This document shows, piece by piece, positions 1 through 9,413 of a stretch of 64,000 nt of DNA; within the stretch, counting starts at the first letter, position 1, and each line of letters opens with the position of its first letter. Source of the stretch: Altererythrobacter sp. Root672. Lineage in GTDB: Bacteria; Pseudomonadota; Alphaproteobacteria; Sphingomonadales; Sphingomonadaceae. The position numbers and the translations under genes were made by a program. The notes beneath the pieces were generated by a model. The model was not told the origin of the DNA and ran no database searches. It was given only the letters and a program-made list of their open reading frames with translations. The stretch spans positions 930,001 through 994,000 of the forward strand of contig NZ_LMHH01000001.1 of NCBI RefSeq assembly GCF_001427865.1. Direction: 5' to 3'.

Positions 1-345
1 CGTGTCACCGCCATGCCAGCGGACACCAACGCCTATGGCGACATCTTTGGCGGGTGGCTGCTCAGCGTAATGGACAGCGCCGCCGGCCTCACCGCCGCGC
101 GCCGGGCCAAGGGCAGGGCAGTCACCGTGGCGATGGACGGCATGGTGTTCCACCAGCCCGTGAAAGTGGGCGACGAGGTCTCGGTCTATACCGAGATCGA
201 ACGCGTCGGCCGCACCAGCTTGACCATTGGCGTCGAGGCATGGCGGCGTGAACGAACGGGCGAGGAAGCCATGAAAGTGACGGAGGCGAAGTTCACCTTC
301 GTCGCCATCGACGACAACGGGCACCCGCGCCCGGTAGACGGTTAG
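1..345 (+). CDS. Acyl-CoA thioesterase, hotdog fold (5' partial)
   Basis: The frame is open from the first base, so the true start lies upstream of the window and the first ATG at 13 is internal. The visible part reads R-V-T-A-M-P-A-D-T-N followed by YGDIFGGWLLSVMD, the signature of YciA/BfiT-type acyl-CoA thioesterases. This family has a single hotdog domain of about 130 residues, assembles as oligomers and hydrolyses short to medium acyl-CoAs in the cytoplasm. The D in GDIFGG is the conserved catalytic aspartate region. About 114 residues are present, so only a short N-terminal piece is missing. It ends 12 bases before lpd. The substrate cannot be inferred. Confidence 0.85.
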   Translation, partial: RVTAMPADTNAYGDIFGGWLLSVMDSAAGLTAARRAKGRAVTVAMDGMVFHQPVKVGDEVSVYTEIERVGRTSLTIGVEAWRRERTGEEAMKVTEAKFTFVAIDDNGHPRPVDG

Positions 346-357
346 GAGCAAGCCGAA

Positions 358-1767
358 GTGGCTGAGAATTACGATGTTATCGTTCTGGGTTCCGGTCCTG
401 GCGGCTATGTCGCAGCGATCCGCGCGGCGCAGCTGGGGCTGAAGACCGCGATCGTCGAGCGCGAACTGCTCGGCGGCATCTGCCTCAACTGGGGCTGCAT
501 CCCCACCAAGGCGCTGCTGCGCTCGGCCGAGATCTATCACTACATGCAGCACGCCAAGGATTATGGCCTGGTTGCCAAGGGGATAGAGGCCGACATTGAA
601 GCCGTGGTGAAACGTAGCCGCGGCGTTGCCAAGCAGCTTAATCAGGGCGTCACGCACCTGATGAAGAAGAACAAGATCGCGGTTCACTTCGGCACTGGCA
701 GCTTCAAGAGCGCCAACACGCTGGAAGTGAAGGGTGAGAAGGGCGTCGAAACGCTCACCGCCAAGCACATCATCGTCGCCACTGGCGCACGGGCGCGCGA
801 CCTGCCGTTCGCTCCGGCCGACGGCAAGCGCGTGTGGACCTATCGCCACGCGATGACGCCGAGCGAGATGCCGACGAAGCTGCTGGTGATCGGTTCGGGT
901 GCGATCGGGATCGAGTTCGCCAGTTTCTACAACGACATGGGCGCCGAGGTAACGGTCGTCGAAATGCTCGACCGCGTCGTGCCGGTCGAGGATGCTGACG
1001 TTTCAGCTTTCCTCGAAAAGTCGCTCACCAAGCAGGGCATGACGATCAAGACCGGCGCTGCGCTGGAAGAGCTCAAGGTCGGCCCGAATGGCGTCTCGGC
1101 CAAGGTGAAGGGCAAGGACGGCAAGGTCGAAAGCGGCGAGTACAGCCACGTCATCGTCGCTATCGGGATCGTGCCGAACACCGAGAACATCGGGCTCGAC
1201 AAGCTGGTCGAGATGGACCGCGGGTTCATCCAGATCGATCCCTATGGCCGGACCAAGACCAAGGGCATCTGGGCGATCGGCGACTGCGCTCCCGGTCCGT
1301 GGCTGGCGCACAAGGCGAGCCATGAGGGCGTGACCGCCGTCGAGGCGATTGCGCAGGAACTCGGCAACAAGGACGTCCACCCGCACCCGCTCGATCGCAA
1401 TGCGATCCCGGGCTGCACTTACTGCCACCCGCAAATCGCCAGTGTCGGCATGACCGAAGCCAAGGCGAAGGAAGCGGGCTACACCGTCAAGGCGGGCACG
1501 TTCCCGTTCATCGGCAACGGCAAGGCCATCGCTCTGGGCGAGGCCGAGGGCTTCGTGAAAACCGTGTTCGACGCCAAGACCGGCGAATTGCTCGGCGCGC
1601 ACATGGTCGGCGCTGAAGTGACCGAGATGATCCAGGGCTACACCATCGGCAAGGTACTAGAGACCACCGAGGCGGAGCTCATGAACACGATCTTCCCGCA
1701 CCCGACGATCTCGGAGTCGATGCACGAATCCGTGCTCGCAGCTTACGGTCGCGCGGTACACATCTAG
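358..1767 (+). CDS. lpd: Dihydrolipoyl dehydrogenase (E3)
   Basis: 469 residues with a GTG start preceded by AGGAGC. The flavoprotein reoxidises dihydrolipoamide in 2-oxoacid dehydrogenase complexes, using FAD and NAD+. Visible features are the FAD-binding GSGPGG at residues 11-16, the redox disulfide C42/C47 in GGICLNWGC, a second dinucleotide motif GSGAIG near residue 180, and the C-terminal HPTISE motif with catalytic H448 and E453. Length is normal. The LNWGCIPTK form of the active site is the one I associate with the pyruvate dehydrogenase E3 of alphaproteobacteria. No E1 or E2 gene is visible here; they may lie upstream of the window. Confidence 0.96.
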   Translation: MAENYDVIVLGSGPGGYVAAIRAAQLGLKTAIVERELLGGICLNWGCIPTKALLRSAEIYHYMQHAKDYGLVAKGIEADIEAVVKRSRGVAKQLNQGVTHLMKKNKIAVHFGTGSFKSANTLEVKGEKGVETLTAKHIIVATGARARDLPFAPADGKRVWTYRHAMTPSEMPTKLLVIGSGAIGIEFASFYNDMGAEVTVVEMLDRVVPVEDADVSAFLEKSLTKQGMTIKTGAALEELKVGPNGVSAKVKGKDGKVESGEYSHVIVAIGIVPNTENIGLDKLVEMDRGFIQIDPYGRTKTKGIWAIGDCAPGPWLAHKASHEGVTAVEAIAQELGNKDVHPHPLDRNAIPGCTYCHPQIASVGMTEAKAKEAGYTVKAGTFPFIGNGKAIALGEAEGFVKTVFDAKTGELLGAHMVGAEVTEMIQGYTIGKVLETTEAELMNTIFPHPTISESMHESVLAAYGRAVHI

Positions 1768-1806
1768 GGCGCGGGAAACCGTTCGTCGCATTTGCTTTCT
1801 TCACCC

Positions 1807-1831
1807 GGAACACCCCATTTTGCGGGGCGTT
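1807..1831 (+). promoter_or_regulatory. Candidate EcfG (general stress response) promoter
   Basis: GGAAC at 1807-1811 and CGTT at 1828-1831 are separated by exactly 16 bases. This matches the alphaproteobacterial EcfG sigma-factor consensus (GGAAC, 16-17 bases, GTT). It sits 22 bases upstream of the ATG of the 58-codon ORF at 1854. The spacer itself holds a small CCCC/GGGG dyad. I found no other good EcfG match in the intergenic spaces I scanned by eye. Confidence 0.6.
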
Positions 1832-1853
1832 CTCTGGGTGAGGAGAGCACCCG

Positions 1854-2030
1854 ATGGAATACGAGATTGAATCGGAAGAGGGGCTGTTCGATGCCAGCAC
1901 CAATCCGAGCCTCAGACACGGTCGGCGCGTCCACAAACGCCCGCCGATAGCTCGCCAGGGCGACCCCAAATATAGCTATATGCGTCAGCGCGCTGAGCAG
2001 ATCCCCGAAGAAGAGGATCAGCTGACCTAG
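1854..2030 (+). CDS. Small hypothetical protein, 58 aa
   Basis: The ORF starts MEYEIESEEG and ends EEEDQLT. It is strongly charged, acidic at both ends, with a basic middle (RHGRRVHKRPP), and has no membrane segment. It has a plausible ribosome site (GAGGAG about 8 bases before the ATG) and a candidate EcfG promoter just upstream. It ends six bases before the convergent phoB stop. I recognise no family. Codon use resembles the neighbours. Short basic/acidic proteins under EcfG control are common in sphingomonads, so a small stress protein is a reasonable inference, not a demonstrated function. Confidence 0.55.
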   Translation: MEYEIESEEGLFDASTNPSLRHGRRVHKRPPIARQGDPKYSYMRQRAEQIPEEEDQLT

Positions 2031-2035
2031 AGCGG

Positions 2036-2725
2036 CTAGACCGGCTCCATCGCGTAGCCGGCCGAGCGCACTGTCCGGATCGGATCGGCTAGACCTGGAA
2101 CCGAGACCGCCAGACGCAGACGGCGGATATGCACGTCAACCGTGCGTTCCTCGATGTCGCTGTCGTTACCCCACACTGCATCGAGCAGTTGCCCGCGCGA
2201 GAACACCCGTCGCGGGTGCTCCATTAGAAACTTGAGTAGCCGGTATTCGGTCGGCCCCAAACGCAGCTGACGGCCGCGGCGTTCGACGCGGTGGGCGACT
2301 GGATCGAGTTGCAGATCGCCAACGCGGATTGTCTCGCCCGCCAGTGCCGGCCGCACCCGCCGCAGGACAGCGGCCACACGGGCCAGGAGTTCGCGGGGGG
2401 AGAAGGGTTTGGTGAGATAGTCGTCCGCACCCGTTTCCAGGCCGCGGACCCTGTCGTCCTCGCCCTCGCGGGCGGTGAGCATGATGATCGGTACATGCGC
2501 GGTCGATTGTTGGCGCCGCAGGCGGCGGCACACTTCGATGCCGCTCGTCCCTTCGATCATCCAGTCGAGGATCACGAGATCGGGCAAGGCCTCGGACGCC
2601 AAGACCAGGGCATCGTCACCGTCTGCGGTCGTGCGGACGTTGTAGCCTTCGGCCTTGAAGCGATATTCGAGGAGTTCTGCGAGGGCGGCATCGTCCTCGA
2701 CAAGCAGGAGCTTTGGTTCTGACAT
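2036..2725 (-). CDS. phoB: Phosphate regulon response regulator PhoB
   Basis: 229 residues, the standard size of an OmpR/PhoB-family regulator. The receiver domain (about 1-120) has the acidic pair E10-D11-D12, phospho-acceptor D54 in LVILDW, and the conserved LTA and TKPF motifs. The winged-helix DNA-binding domain (about 130-229) ends in ERTVDVHIRRLR and a terminal RSAGYAMEP. It is the last gene of the leftward pst operon, 42 bases after phoU. Its presumed sensor, phoR, is encoded at the other end of the block, so the pair brackets the transporter genes. Confidence 0.95.
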   Translation of the reverse strand: MSEPKLLLVEDDAALAELLEYRFKAEGYNVRTTADGDDALVLASEALPDLVILDWMIEGTSGIEVCRRLRRQQSTAHVPIIMLTAREGEDDRVRGLETGADDYLTKPFSPRELLARVAAVLRRVRPALAGETIRVGDLQLDPVAHRVERRGRQLRLGPTEYRLLKFLMEHPRRVFSRGQLLDAVWGNDSDIEERTVDVHIRRLRLAVSVPGLADPIRTVRSAGYAMEPV

Positions 2726-2767
2726 TGATCCGTCCTAAAGCCCCTCAATATTACCGGCTTATGACAA

Positions 2768-3433
2768 CTATCCCCGATCCGGAGGATAAGTGCCAAGCGC
2801 AGCAAAATGCACCATTTCTGCAACATTCGTCGCATGGTCGCCGATCCGTTCGATGTTGCGAGCAACGAACAGGAGTTGGGCGGCCGAACTGATGGTCGAT
2901 GGGTTTTCGACCATGTAGCTCACGAAGTTGCGGAAGATGCTGTCGTAGAAAGCATCGACCTTGGCGTCGCGCTCGATCACTTCTCGCGCCAGCACCGGGT
3001 CGCGGGCGGCAAAGGCGGTCAGCACGTCGTGGACCATCTCCGCGGCGACTTCGTTCATGGCTGGCAGCAGTGTCAGCGGCTCGAAGCGATTGCGACCTTC
3101 GATCTTGCCGACCCGCTTGGCAATGTTCTTCGCGTAATCGCCGATCCGCTCGAGCACGCCGGCGATCTTCAGCGCCGCGATGATCTCGCGCAAGTCGTCG
3201 GCCATCGGTGCGCGCAAGGCGAGCGTGCGCACCGCCAGGGTATCGACTTCGCTCTCCAGCGCGTCGAGCTTCTGGTCACGTTCAACCACGGCGCGTCCCA
3301 GTTCTTCGTCACCGCTGAGGAGAGCCTGCATGGCCTCTGCAATCGCGAGCTCGGCAATTCCGCCCATCTCGGCAATCAAGCCGCGCAAGCGGGTAATGTC
3401 GTCGTCGAACGCCTTGACCGTATGCTCTGCCAT
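2768..3433 (-). CDS. phoU: Phosphate signalling protein PhoU
   Basis: 221 residues forming two PhoU three-helix repeats, with the characteristic repeated metal-binding signatures (ERIGDYAKNIAKR and ERIGDHATNVAE). PhoU is a cytoplasmic peripheral protein that links the Pst transporter to the PhoR kinase and keeps the regulon off when phosphate is plentiful. Its ATG overlaps the pstB stop codon by one base (TAATG), indicating translational coupling. Length is normal. Confidence 0.95.
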   Translation of the reverse strand: MAEHTVKAFDDDITRLRGLIAEMGGIAELAIAEAMQALLSGDEELGRAVVERDQKLDALESEVDTLAVRTLALRAPMADDLREIIAALKIAGVLERIGDYAKNIAKRVGKIEGRNRFEPLTLLPAMNEVAAEMVHDVLTAFAARDPVLAREVIERDAKVDAFYDSIFRNFVSYMVENPSTISSAAQLLFVARNIERIGDHATNVAEMVHFAALGTYPPDRG

Positions 3434-4215
3434 TAGCCGTACCTACCTGTGATGTAGTCCTTGGTCCGCTCTTCCGTCGGATTGGTGAAGATGTCCGAGG
3501 TGTGTCCGTATTCGACCATTCGGCCGAGGTGGAAGAACGCTGTCCGCTGCGAGACGCGCGCGGCCTGCTGCATCGAGTGGGTGACGATTACGATGGCATA
3601 GCGGCCGCGCAGTTCGTCGATCAGTTCCTCGATCTTGGCGGTGGCAATCGGGTCGAGCGCTGAACAGGGCTCGTCCATCAGGATCACTTCGGGTTGCACG
3701 GCGATCGCTCGGGCGATGCAGAGCCGCTGCTGCTGCCCGCCCGAAAGCGCGGTACCTGACTCTTCGAGCCGATCCTTGACCTCGTCCCACAAGCCGGCGC
3801 GGCGAAGGGATTTCTCGACGATCTCCTGGAGCTCGATCTTGCCTTCAGCCAGGCCGTGAATGCGCGGACCGTAGGCGACGTTCTCGAAGATCGACTTCGG
3901 GAACGGGTTGGGCTTCTGGAACACCATGCCGACGCGCGCGCGGAGCTGAACCACGTCCATCGAGGAGTGGTAGATGTCCTCCCCGTCTAGCTCGATAATG
4001 CCATCGACGCGGGCGCTGGCGATCGTGTCGTTCATGCGATTGAGTGCGCGCAAGAACGTCGACTTGCCGCAACCTGACGGACCGATGAACGCGGTCACGA
4101 ACTCGGTCGGAACATCGATCGAGACCGAATCCACGGCTTTCTTGTCGCCGTAGAACACGGAGACGTCGCGGGTTCGCATCTTGGGCTCGGTGGAGAGTTT
4201 TTCCTGGATCACCAT
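3433..4215 (-). CDS. pstB: Phosphate ABC transporter ATP-binding protein PstB
   Basis: 260 residues from the ATG at 4215, which overlaps the end of pstA by seven bases and has a GAGAAGAG ribosome site. A longer upstream reading frame exists but would run deep into pstA without family similarity. Walker A is GPSGCGKST at residues 45-53, the ABC signature is LSGGQQQRL, and Walker B is [13 protein letters not shown]. PstB is the cytoplasmic ATPase that drives high-affinity phosphate import. The substitution-free motifs suggest a functional pump. Confidence 0.97.
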   Translation of the reverse strand: MVIQEKLSTEPKMRTRDVSVFYGDKKAVDSVSIDVPTEFVTAFIGPSGCGKSTFLRALNRMNDTIASARVDGIIELDGEDIYHSSMDVVQLRARVGMVFQKPNPFPKSIFENVAYGPRIHGLAEGKIELQEIVEKSLRRAGLWDEVKDRLEESGTALSGGQQQRLCIARAIAVQPEVILMDEPCSALDPIATAKIEELIDELRGRYAIVIVTHSMQQAARVSQRTAFFHLGRMVEYGHTSDIFTNPTEERTKDYITGRYG

Positions 4216-5459
4216 CTCTTCTCGAAGCGATTGCGCAGATAGATGGCGAGGCCATTCATCAGCAGCAGGAACAGCAATAGCACGATAATCGCAGCGCTGG
4301 TGCGCTCGACAAATCCGCGGTCGATCTCGTCGGACCAAAGGAAGATCTGCACCGGCAGGACCGTCGCCGGATCGGTGAAGCCGTGCGGCGGTGTAGCAAC
4401 GAAGGCGCGCATGCCGATCATCAGCAGCGGGGCCGTTTCGCCAAGTGCGCGGGCCATGCCAATGATCGTTCCGGTCATGATACCCGGAAGCGCCAGGGGC
4501 AGGACGTGGTGGAACACGACTTGGATCGGCGAGGCACCCAGTGCCATCGCGCCGTCGCGGATCGAGGGTGGCACCGCGGTGATCGCGTTGCGGCCGGAGA
4601 TGACGATCACCGGCATCGTCATCAGCGCCAGCGTCAGGCCGCCGATCAGCGGCGCGGAACGCATGTTGGGGAACATCGTCAGGAACACCGCGAGACCCAG
4701 CAGGCCGAAGATGATCGAGGGCACCGCGGCCAAGTTGTTGATCGATACCTCGATAAGGTCGGTCCAGCGGTTCCGCGGCGCGTATTCCTCAAGGTAGAGG
4801 GCTGCCAGAACACCGATCGGAAACGCCACCACGAGCGTGACCAGCATGGTCAGCATCGACCCCTTGAGCGCGGCCCAGATGCCGACTTGCTGCGGGTCGG
4901 TGGCGTCTGAGCGGGTCAGGAAACCGATGTCGAAGGCCTTGGTCAAGCTTCCCTCGGCTGCCAGCTTCTTCGCCAACACCTGCATTTCGGGCGAACCTTC
5001 GCCGGCAAAGCCTGCGGCGAGGTTCTTGCCTACCGGCAAGGCGAACTCGGCCTTCCTGCTTAACAAGCTTGGATCGGCGACAACACGCTCGGCCACGACG
5101 CGCCAGGCATCGTTGCTGACCTGCTTGGCGACATCTTCGCCAAAAGCGTTCTCTGCGCTGAAGCGCACGAGATCGGGCAGCCCCTGGCTTTCGAGTGCGC
5201 GGATCGCCGTATTCCGGTCCATCTGCCCCGGCGGCATGCTCAGGCCGACGGTGGTGAAGTCGACCGGCGTCGTCAGCACGGTGCGTTGGAAGCCGCCGAT
5301 GCCGTTGATCAACATCGATCCCAGCAGGAACACCAGCACGGCCACCGACAATAGGATGGCGCTGAGGCCGGCTAAGCGGAACCGCCGCTCGGCGGCATAG
5401 CGCTTCTTCAGCCGTGCCTCGAATGCCGGCGTACGCGTGGGGGAGAGGCGCTCAGTCAT
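4209..5459 (-). CDS. pstA: Phosphate ABC transporter permease PstA
   Basis: 416 residues, inner-membrane permease. An N-terminal membrane helix is followed by a roughly 130-residue periplasmic-type insertion. The C-terminal half is the PstA permease core, with the EAA loop around [21 protein letters not shown] and the ALGETAPLL motif typical of PstA. It is longer than the about 300 residues of E. coli PstA, as is usual in alphaproteobacteria. It overlaps pstC by eight bases and pstB by seven, so it is part of a tightly coupled operon. Confidence 0.95.
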   Translation of the reverse strand: MTERLSPTRTPAFEARLKKRYAAERRFRLAGLSAILLSVAVLVFLLGSMLINGIGGFQRTVLTTPVDFTTVGLSMPPGQMDRNTAIRALESQGLPDLVRFSAENAFGEDVAKQVSNDAWRVVAERVVADPSLLSRKAEFALPVGKNLAAGFAGEGSPEMQVLAKKLAAEGSLTKAFDIGFLTRSDATDPQQVGIWAALKGSMLTMLVTLVVAFPIGVLAALYLEEYAPRNRWTDLIEVSINNLAAVPSIIFGLLGLAVFLTMFPNMRSAPLIGGLTLALMTMPVIVISGRNAITAVPPSIRDGAMALGASPIQVVFHHVLPLALPGIMTGTIIGMARALGETAPLLMIGMRAFVATPPHGFTDPATVLPVQIFLWSDEIDRGFVERTSAAIIVLLLFLLLMNGLAIYLRNRFEKRW

Positions 5460-6837
5460 AAGCTTCCCGGAACCGCTTCACCACGCGCAGGGCGATGAAG
5501 TTGAGGGCCAGCGTAACCATGAACAGCACGAAGCCCAGCGCAAAGGCGCTCAGGGTGGCAGGATGATCGAAACTGCCTTCGCCGGTCAGCATGGCGACGA
5601 TTTGGAAGGTCACCGTGGTCATAGCCTCGAACGGATTGACCGTGAGGTTTGCTGCGGCGCCCGCGGCCATCACCACGATCATCGTCTCGCCGATCGCGCG
5701 GCTGATGGCGAGCATTACGCCGGCGACGATGCCGGGCAGGGCGGCCGGGATCAGGACCCGGCGGATCGTCTCGTTGGTGGTCGCGCCCATGGCCAGACTG
5801 CCGTCGCGCATGGCCTGGGGAACTGCGGCAATGGAATCGTCAGCCATCGACGAGACGAAGGGGATAATCATCACCCCCATCACCAGGCCCGCCGCGAGAG
5901 CGCTTTCGCTTGAAGCGTTGGCAATGCCCACGGACCGCGCCACGTCGCGCACAAAGGGAGCCACGGTCAGGGCGGCGAAATAGCCGTAGACCACGGTCGG
6001 CACGCCAGCGAGCAGCTCCAGCGACGGCTTGAGTACCTTCCTCCACCTGGGAGAGGCGTATTGCGTGAGGTAGACCGCGCACATCATCCCCAGCGGAATG
6101 GCCACCAGCATGGCGATGATCGCGCCGATATAGATCGTTCCCCAGAACAGCGGAAGCGCGCCATAGCGTGAGGGGTCGGGATTGGCCGCGCTGCTCATCG
6201 GGTCCGGGCCCCAATGGGTTCCGAACAGGAAATCGCCCGGACTTATCATCCCGAAGAAGCGCGTGGTCTCGACGACCAGGCTAAGGAAGATGCCAAACGT
6301 GGTCAGGATCGCCACGAGCGAGGCGAGCAATAGGACGACCATGACCATGCGCTCGACCCGGGTGCGGGCGGCGAAGTCAGGTTTCAGTCGGAGGAAGGCC
6401 CAGACACCCGTGCCGAATGCAAGGATCAGGGTCACGGCCAGACCGATGAGGTTGTAGCGGGTTAGGGCTTCGCGGAACGGTTCGACCAGGGCGCGAGCAC
6501 CGGGATTGAACACCGCAGGAGCAGCACCGGAGGCCACGTTGCGTGCCTCTGCCAGCATCGTTTCGCGCTGCATGCCGAACGGCGGCAGATCGGCCGCGGC
6601 CGGACTTGCCAGCACCGCCTGGTTGACGAGCTGGGGCGAGGCGACATTCCAGACCAGCGCGAACAGCAGCACCGGCACCACCACCCACAGCGCGACGTAC
6701 CAGGCGTGATACGAAGGGAGGGCTGCCAACCGGACGCCAGGCTCGGCGCGGCGGAAGCTCCAGGCGCGTGCGCGCGCCGCCAGCCAACCGGCCAGACCAA
6801 GCCCGAGGGCCAGGAGGAGCAGGAGGCTGGGCGGCAT
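5452..6837 (-). CDS. pstC: Phosphate ABC transporter permease PstC
   Basis: 461 residues with several hydrophobic helices. The N-terminal half carries extra membrane and loop segments. The C-terminal core contains the PstC EAA-type loop (AAVPQAMRDGSLAMGATTNETIRRV) and the RAIGETMIV motif near the C-terminus. With PstA it forms the membrane channel of the phosphate importer. The long form (E. coli has 319 residues) is the alphaproteobacterial type. It begins 14 bases after pstS and overlaps pstA. The EAA stretch is quoted here in 24 residues only as a position marker around residue 370. Confidence 0.94.
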   Translation of the reverse strand: MPPSLLLLLALGLGLAGWLAARARAWSFRRAEPGVRLAALPSYHAWYVALWVVVPVLLFALVWNVASPQLVNQAVLASPAAADLPPFGMQRETMLAEARNVASGAAPAVFNPGARALVEPFREALTRYNLIGLAVTLILAFGTGVWAFLRLKPDFAARTRVERMVMVVLLLASLVAILTTFGIFLSLVVETTRFFGMISPGDFLFGTHWGPDPMSSAANPDPSRYGALPLFWGTIYIGAIIAMLVAIPLGMMCAVYLTQYASPRWRKVLKPSLELLAGVPTVVYGYFAALTVAPFVRDVARSVGIANASSESALAAGLVMGVMIIPFVSSMADDSIAAVPQAMRDGSLAMGATTNETIRRVLIPAALPGIVAGVMLAISRAIGETMIVVMAAGAAANLTVNPFEAMTTVTFQIVAMLTGEGSFDHPATLSAFALGFVLFMVTLALNFIALRVVKRFREAYD

Positions 6838-6851
6838 CGCTGGGTCGAACC

Positions 6852-7892
6852 TTACTTCAGCTCGGACGGGTTGAGGGCGGTGAACGCCGTGGACGCGGCC
6901 TGGCTGCGCGCGGCGACATCGTCAGGGTTGGAAACCAGACCGATCGCCGTCAGCGGACCATCGCGGCCCCATGACTTGGCCCATTCGGCCACGAACTCAC
7001 GCAAGCCGCGGATCGCATCGAGGTGGGCGTTCTTGACGTAGATGAACAGCGGACGAGCGCCTGGATACTCGAAGCTCGCGATGTTCGCGTAAGTCGGTTC
7101 GACACCGTTCATGCGCAGCCCATGGACCTTGTCCAGGTTCTCCTCAAGATATGAGAAGCCGAACACACCGATGGCGTCGGGATTGCCCTCGATCTTCTGC
7201 ACGATCAGGTTGTCTTGCTCGCCCTGGTCGACATAGGCGCCATCCGAACGCACTTCGGTGCAAAGCTGTTCGTGCTTGTCCTTGTCGCTATCCTTGAGCG
7301 CCTTCATCTCGGCGTTGTTGTCGCAACCAGGGATCAGGATCAACTCCTTGAGCGCGTCACGCGTCCCCGAGGTGGAGGGAGGACCGTAAACAAGGATCGG
7401 CTTGTCCGGCAGCGACGGATCGACATCGTGCCAGGTGCGCGCCGTCTGTTCCTTGCCGAACGGCTTGGCGGCCAGAGCGCGATAGACGATCTCGGGCGTC
7501 AGGTTCATGTCGATGCCACCCTTTGCCGAAGCGAAGGCGAGACCGTCGAGGCCGACCTGGATCTCGGTGATCTCGTTCACGCCATTCGCCTTACAAGTGG
7601 CAAACTCGCTGGCCTTCATGCGGCGCGAAGCGTTGGCGATGTCGGGCGTGTTGGCGCCTACGCCGGCGCAGAACAGGCTGATGCCGCCACCAGTGCCGGT
7701 GGATTCGATGATCGGCGACTTGAAGTCGGTGTTCGAGCGGGCGAAATTTTCCGCGACCAGCTTGGCGAACGGATAGACGGTCGAGGAACCAACGGCACGG
7801 ACTGAATCGCGTGTATCGCTCGCCCCGCCGCTACATGCAGCAAGAGAGGCCGCGCACAGAGTGGCGACCGAAAAGCGCCATTTATTCGTCAT
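6852..7892 (-). CDS. pstS: Phosphate-binding lipoprotein PstS
   Basis: 346 residues. The N-terminus has a lipobox LAAC with lipidated C20, so it is predicted to be a membrane-anchored periplasmic binding protein. The PstS signature VGSSTVYPFAK follows at about residue 35, then ESTGTGGGI and PPSTSGTRD, the loops that hold phosphate in this family. It is first of the pstSCAB-phoU-phoB run. A Pho box lies 42 bases upstream of its ATG, so PhoB-dependent induction in phosphate limitation is expected. Confidence 0.95.
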   Translation of the reverse strand: MTNKWRFSVATLCAASLAACSGGASDTRDSVRAVGSSTVYPFAKLVAENFARSNTDFKSPIIESTGTGGGISLFCAGVGANTPDIANASRRMKASEFATCKANGVNEITEIQVGLDGLAFASAKGGIDMNLTPEIVYRALAAKPFGKEQTARTWHDVDPSLPDKPILVYGPPSTSGTRDALKELILIPGCDNNAEMKALKDSDKDKHEQLCTEVRSDGAYVDQGEQDNLIVQKIEGNPDAIGVFGFSYLEENLDKVHGLRMNGVEPTYANIASFEYPGARPLFIYVKNAHLDAIRGLREFVAEWAKSWGRDGPLTAIGLVSNPDDVAARSQAASTAFTALNPSELK

Positions 7893-7933
7893 GATAAGTC
7901 CCTTCCAAGATCGGCGGGTGGCTACGGCTTGGG

Positions 7934-7952
7934 TGTTACAGCTTTAAGACAA
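7934..7952 (-). promoter_or_regulatory. Pho box upstream of pstS
   Basis: Read on the minus strand, TTGTCTT and CTGTAAC are separated by four bases (AAAG), followed by A. This is the direct-repeat architecture of a PhoB-binding box, whose consensus is CTGTCAT, 4 bases, CTGTCAT/C; each repeat departs from it at one or two positions. It sits 42 bases upstream of the pstS start, a normal position for an activator site overlapping a -35 region. Confidence 0.8.
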
Positions 7953-7982
7953 GAACCGGTCATATCCCGGACATTTTTGGCG

Positions 7983-9368
7983 TCAGAAGTCGAACTGCGC
8001 ACGCATCCCGAAGGTGTCGACCTGGTAGTCCTGATCGGTGCCGGCGGGGATCGCCGCGTCGCTGACCCACAAGTGCCCGTAGTTGAGGATGAAGCGCACA
8101 TAGTCCTCGGGGATCCAGATCGCCGACAGGCCGGCAGCCTTTTGCAGTCCACCCACGATATCCTCGTCGGTGAGGTCAATCCGGTCATAGCGCGCGTTCA
8201 CCTGGATCGCGCCGATGCCGCCCTTGGACAACGGATTTACCGGGCGAATGCGATCGTAGATGCCGCCCTTGTAGGCTGTCGTGTCGCCACCCGTCACAAG
8301 CATGCCGAGTTCCGCATACCCGCCGCGAAAGGTCGGGTTGCTCAGGTCAGGACGAAGAGCCGTGACTTGGTGGCCTTCGATCGTCGCGTGAAAGGGCCCC
8401 TGCACGTAAGCCAGTTCCGCGCCGAAGCTGCGTTCACCGGTGGCGGGGATATTGCCCGTGTCCACCAGGCGTACGTCGGTCGTGTGGAAGAAGGGGCGAG
8501 CGCGGTAGCGAACCGATGTCGCCGCGTCGTTGAGGTCGCGGAAGTGCGCCGAGCCGCCGATATGCAGGCGACCCTCACCGATTTTCGGAGCGTAAACGAT
8601 CCGGCCGTCGAAACTGTAGCTATTGGTCTCGTCGGCAGTGAGGTCCTCGGCATTGGCGGTGAACGCCCCGAGCTGCACCAGAAGGTCTTTGTTCGAATAG
8701 GCGCCGCTGAGCCCGATGCGCCGTTCGAAATTGAACGCGGAGTTGAACGCGCCGCGCTCGAGCATCGACGTGAACAGGTCGCTGGTCAGCTCCTCCAGGC
8801 CCCAGAAGGCCTTCTGGTGGCCGAGAGTGAAGGTCAGCTTGTCCGTCGGCTTAAAGGTGAGGAACACGTCGGTCAGTTCCACTGACGACGACGCGACGTC
8901 GACTTCCATCCGGTATCCAAAGTTGCCGGGCAGAGTGCCCTCAACGCCAAGAAAGGCGCGGCGGACTTCGGTGCCGAAGCCAAGGCCGTCACCAGCATCG
9001 ACCGATGCAGGCGCGTCGATCACCGCGGTGTCGAGCTGCAGCCGACCGCGCGGCTTGAACGACCAACCGCCGGGTGCCGAAACTTCGGGGCCTCCCTTCC
9101 ATGAAACGCGCGTCGCATCCGGTGCCGGAGCGGGCGCTGGAGTGGTAGTCGGAGCGGAAGCCTGGGCAGCCTGTGCGGTTTCTGGGGCCGTATCTCGGGT
9201 CTGCTCCCGAGCCTGAAGCTCCTCCACCTTTCCGGCAAGGCGAGCGATCTCTGCCTGCATCGCGGCGATCTGCTGCTGAAGGTCGGCGACCTCCTTCGAC
9301 TGGGCGAGTGCAGGCCCAGGTGCGATTAGGGCGGAACCGGCGAGGAGGACCGGCAGTAATGAGCGCAT
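7983..9368 (-). CDS. Phosphate-selective porin (OprP/OprO family)
   Basis: 461 residues. A signal peptide is predicted to be cleaved after ALA at residue 22. It is followed by a coiled-coil trimerisation stretch of about 30 residues (VADLQQQIAAMQAEIARL), a Pro/Ala-rich linker, and then a 16-strand-type beta barrel ending in aromatic F, as outer-membrane proteins do. OprP-family porins pass anions such as phosphate or pyrophosphate across the outer membrane. The gene lies between phoR and pstS and has its own three-repeat Pho box, which supports phosphate as substrate. Anion preference cannot be read from the sequence alone. Confidence 0.88.
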   Translation of the reverse strand: MRSLLPVLLAGSALIAPGPALAQSKEVADLQQQIAAMQAEIARLAGKVEELQAREQTRDTAPETAQAAQASAPTTTPAPAPAPDATRVSWKGGPEVSAPGGWSFKPRGRLQLDTAVIDAPASVDAGDGLGFGTEVRRAFLGVEGTLPGNFGYRMEVDVASSSVELTDVFLTFKPTDKLTFTLGHQKAFWGLEELTSDLFTSMLERGAFNSAFNFERRIGLSGAYSNKDLLVQLGAFTANAEDLTADETNSYSFDGRIVYAPKIGEGRLHIGGSAHFRDLNDAATSVRYRARPFFHTTDVRLVDTGNIPATGERSFGAELAYVQGPFHATIEGHQVTALRPDLSNPTFRGGYAELGMLVTGGDTTAYKGGIYDRIRPVNPLSKGGIGAIQVNARYDRIDLTDEDIVGGLQKAAGLSAIWIPEDYVRFILNYGHLWVSDAAIPAGTDQDYQVDTFGMRAQFDF

Positions 9369-9413
9369 TGCGGTGAAGTCCGTTTACAAACGTGTCTGTT
9401 GCGTAACCGCGCT

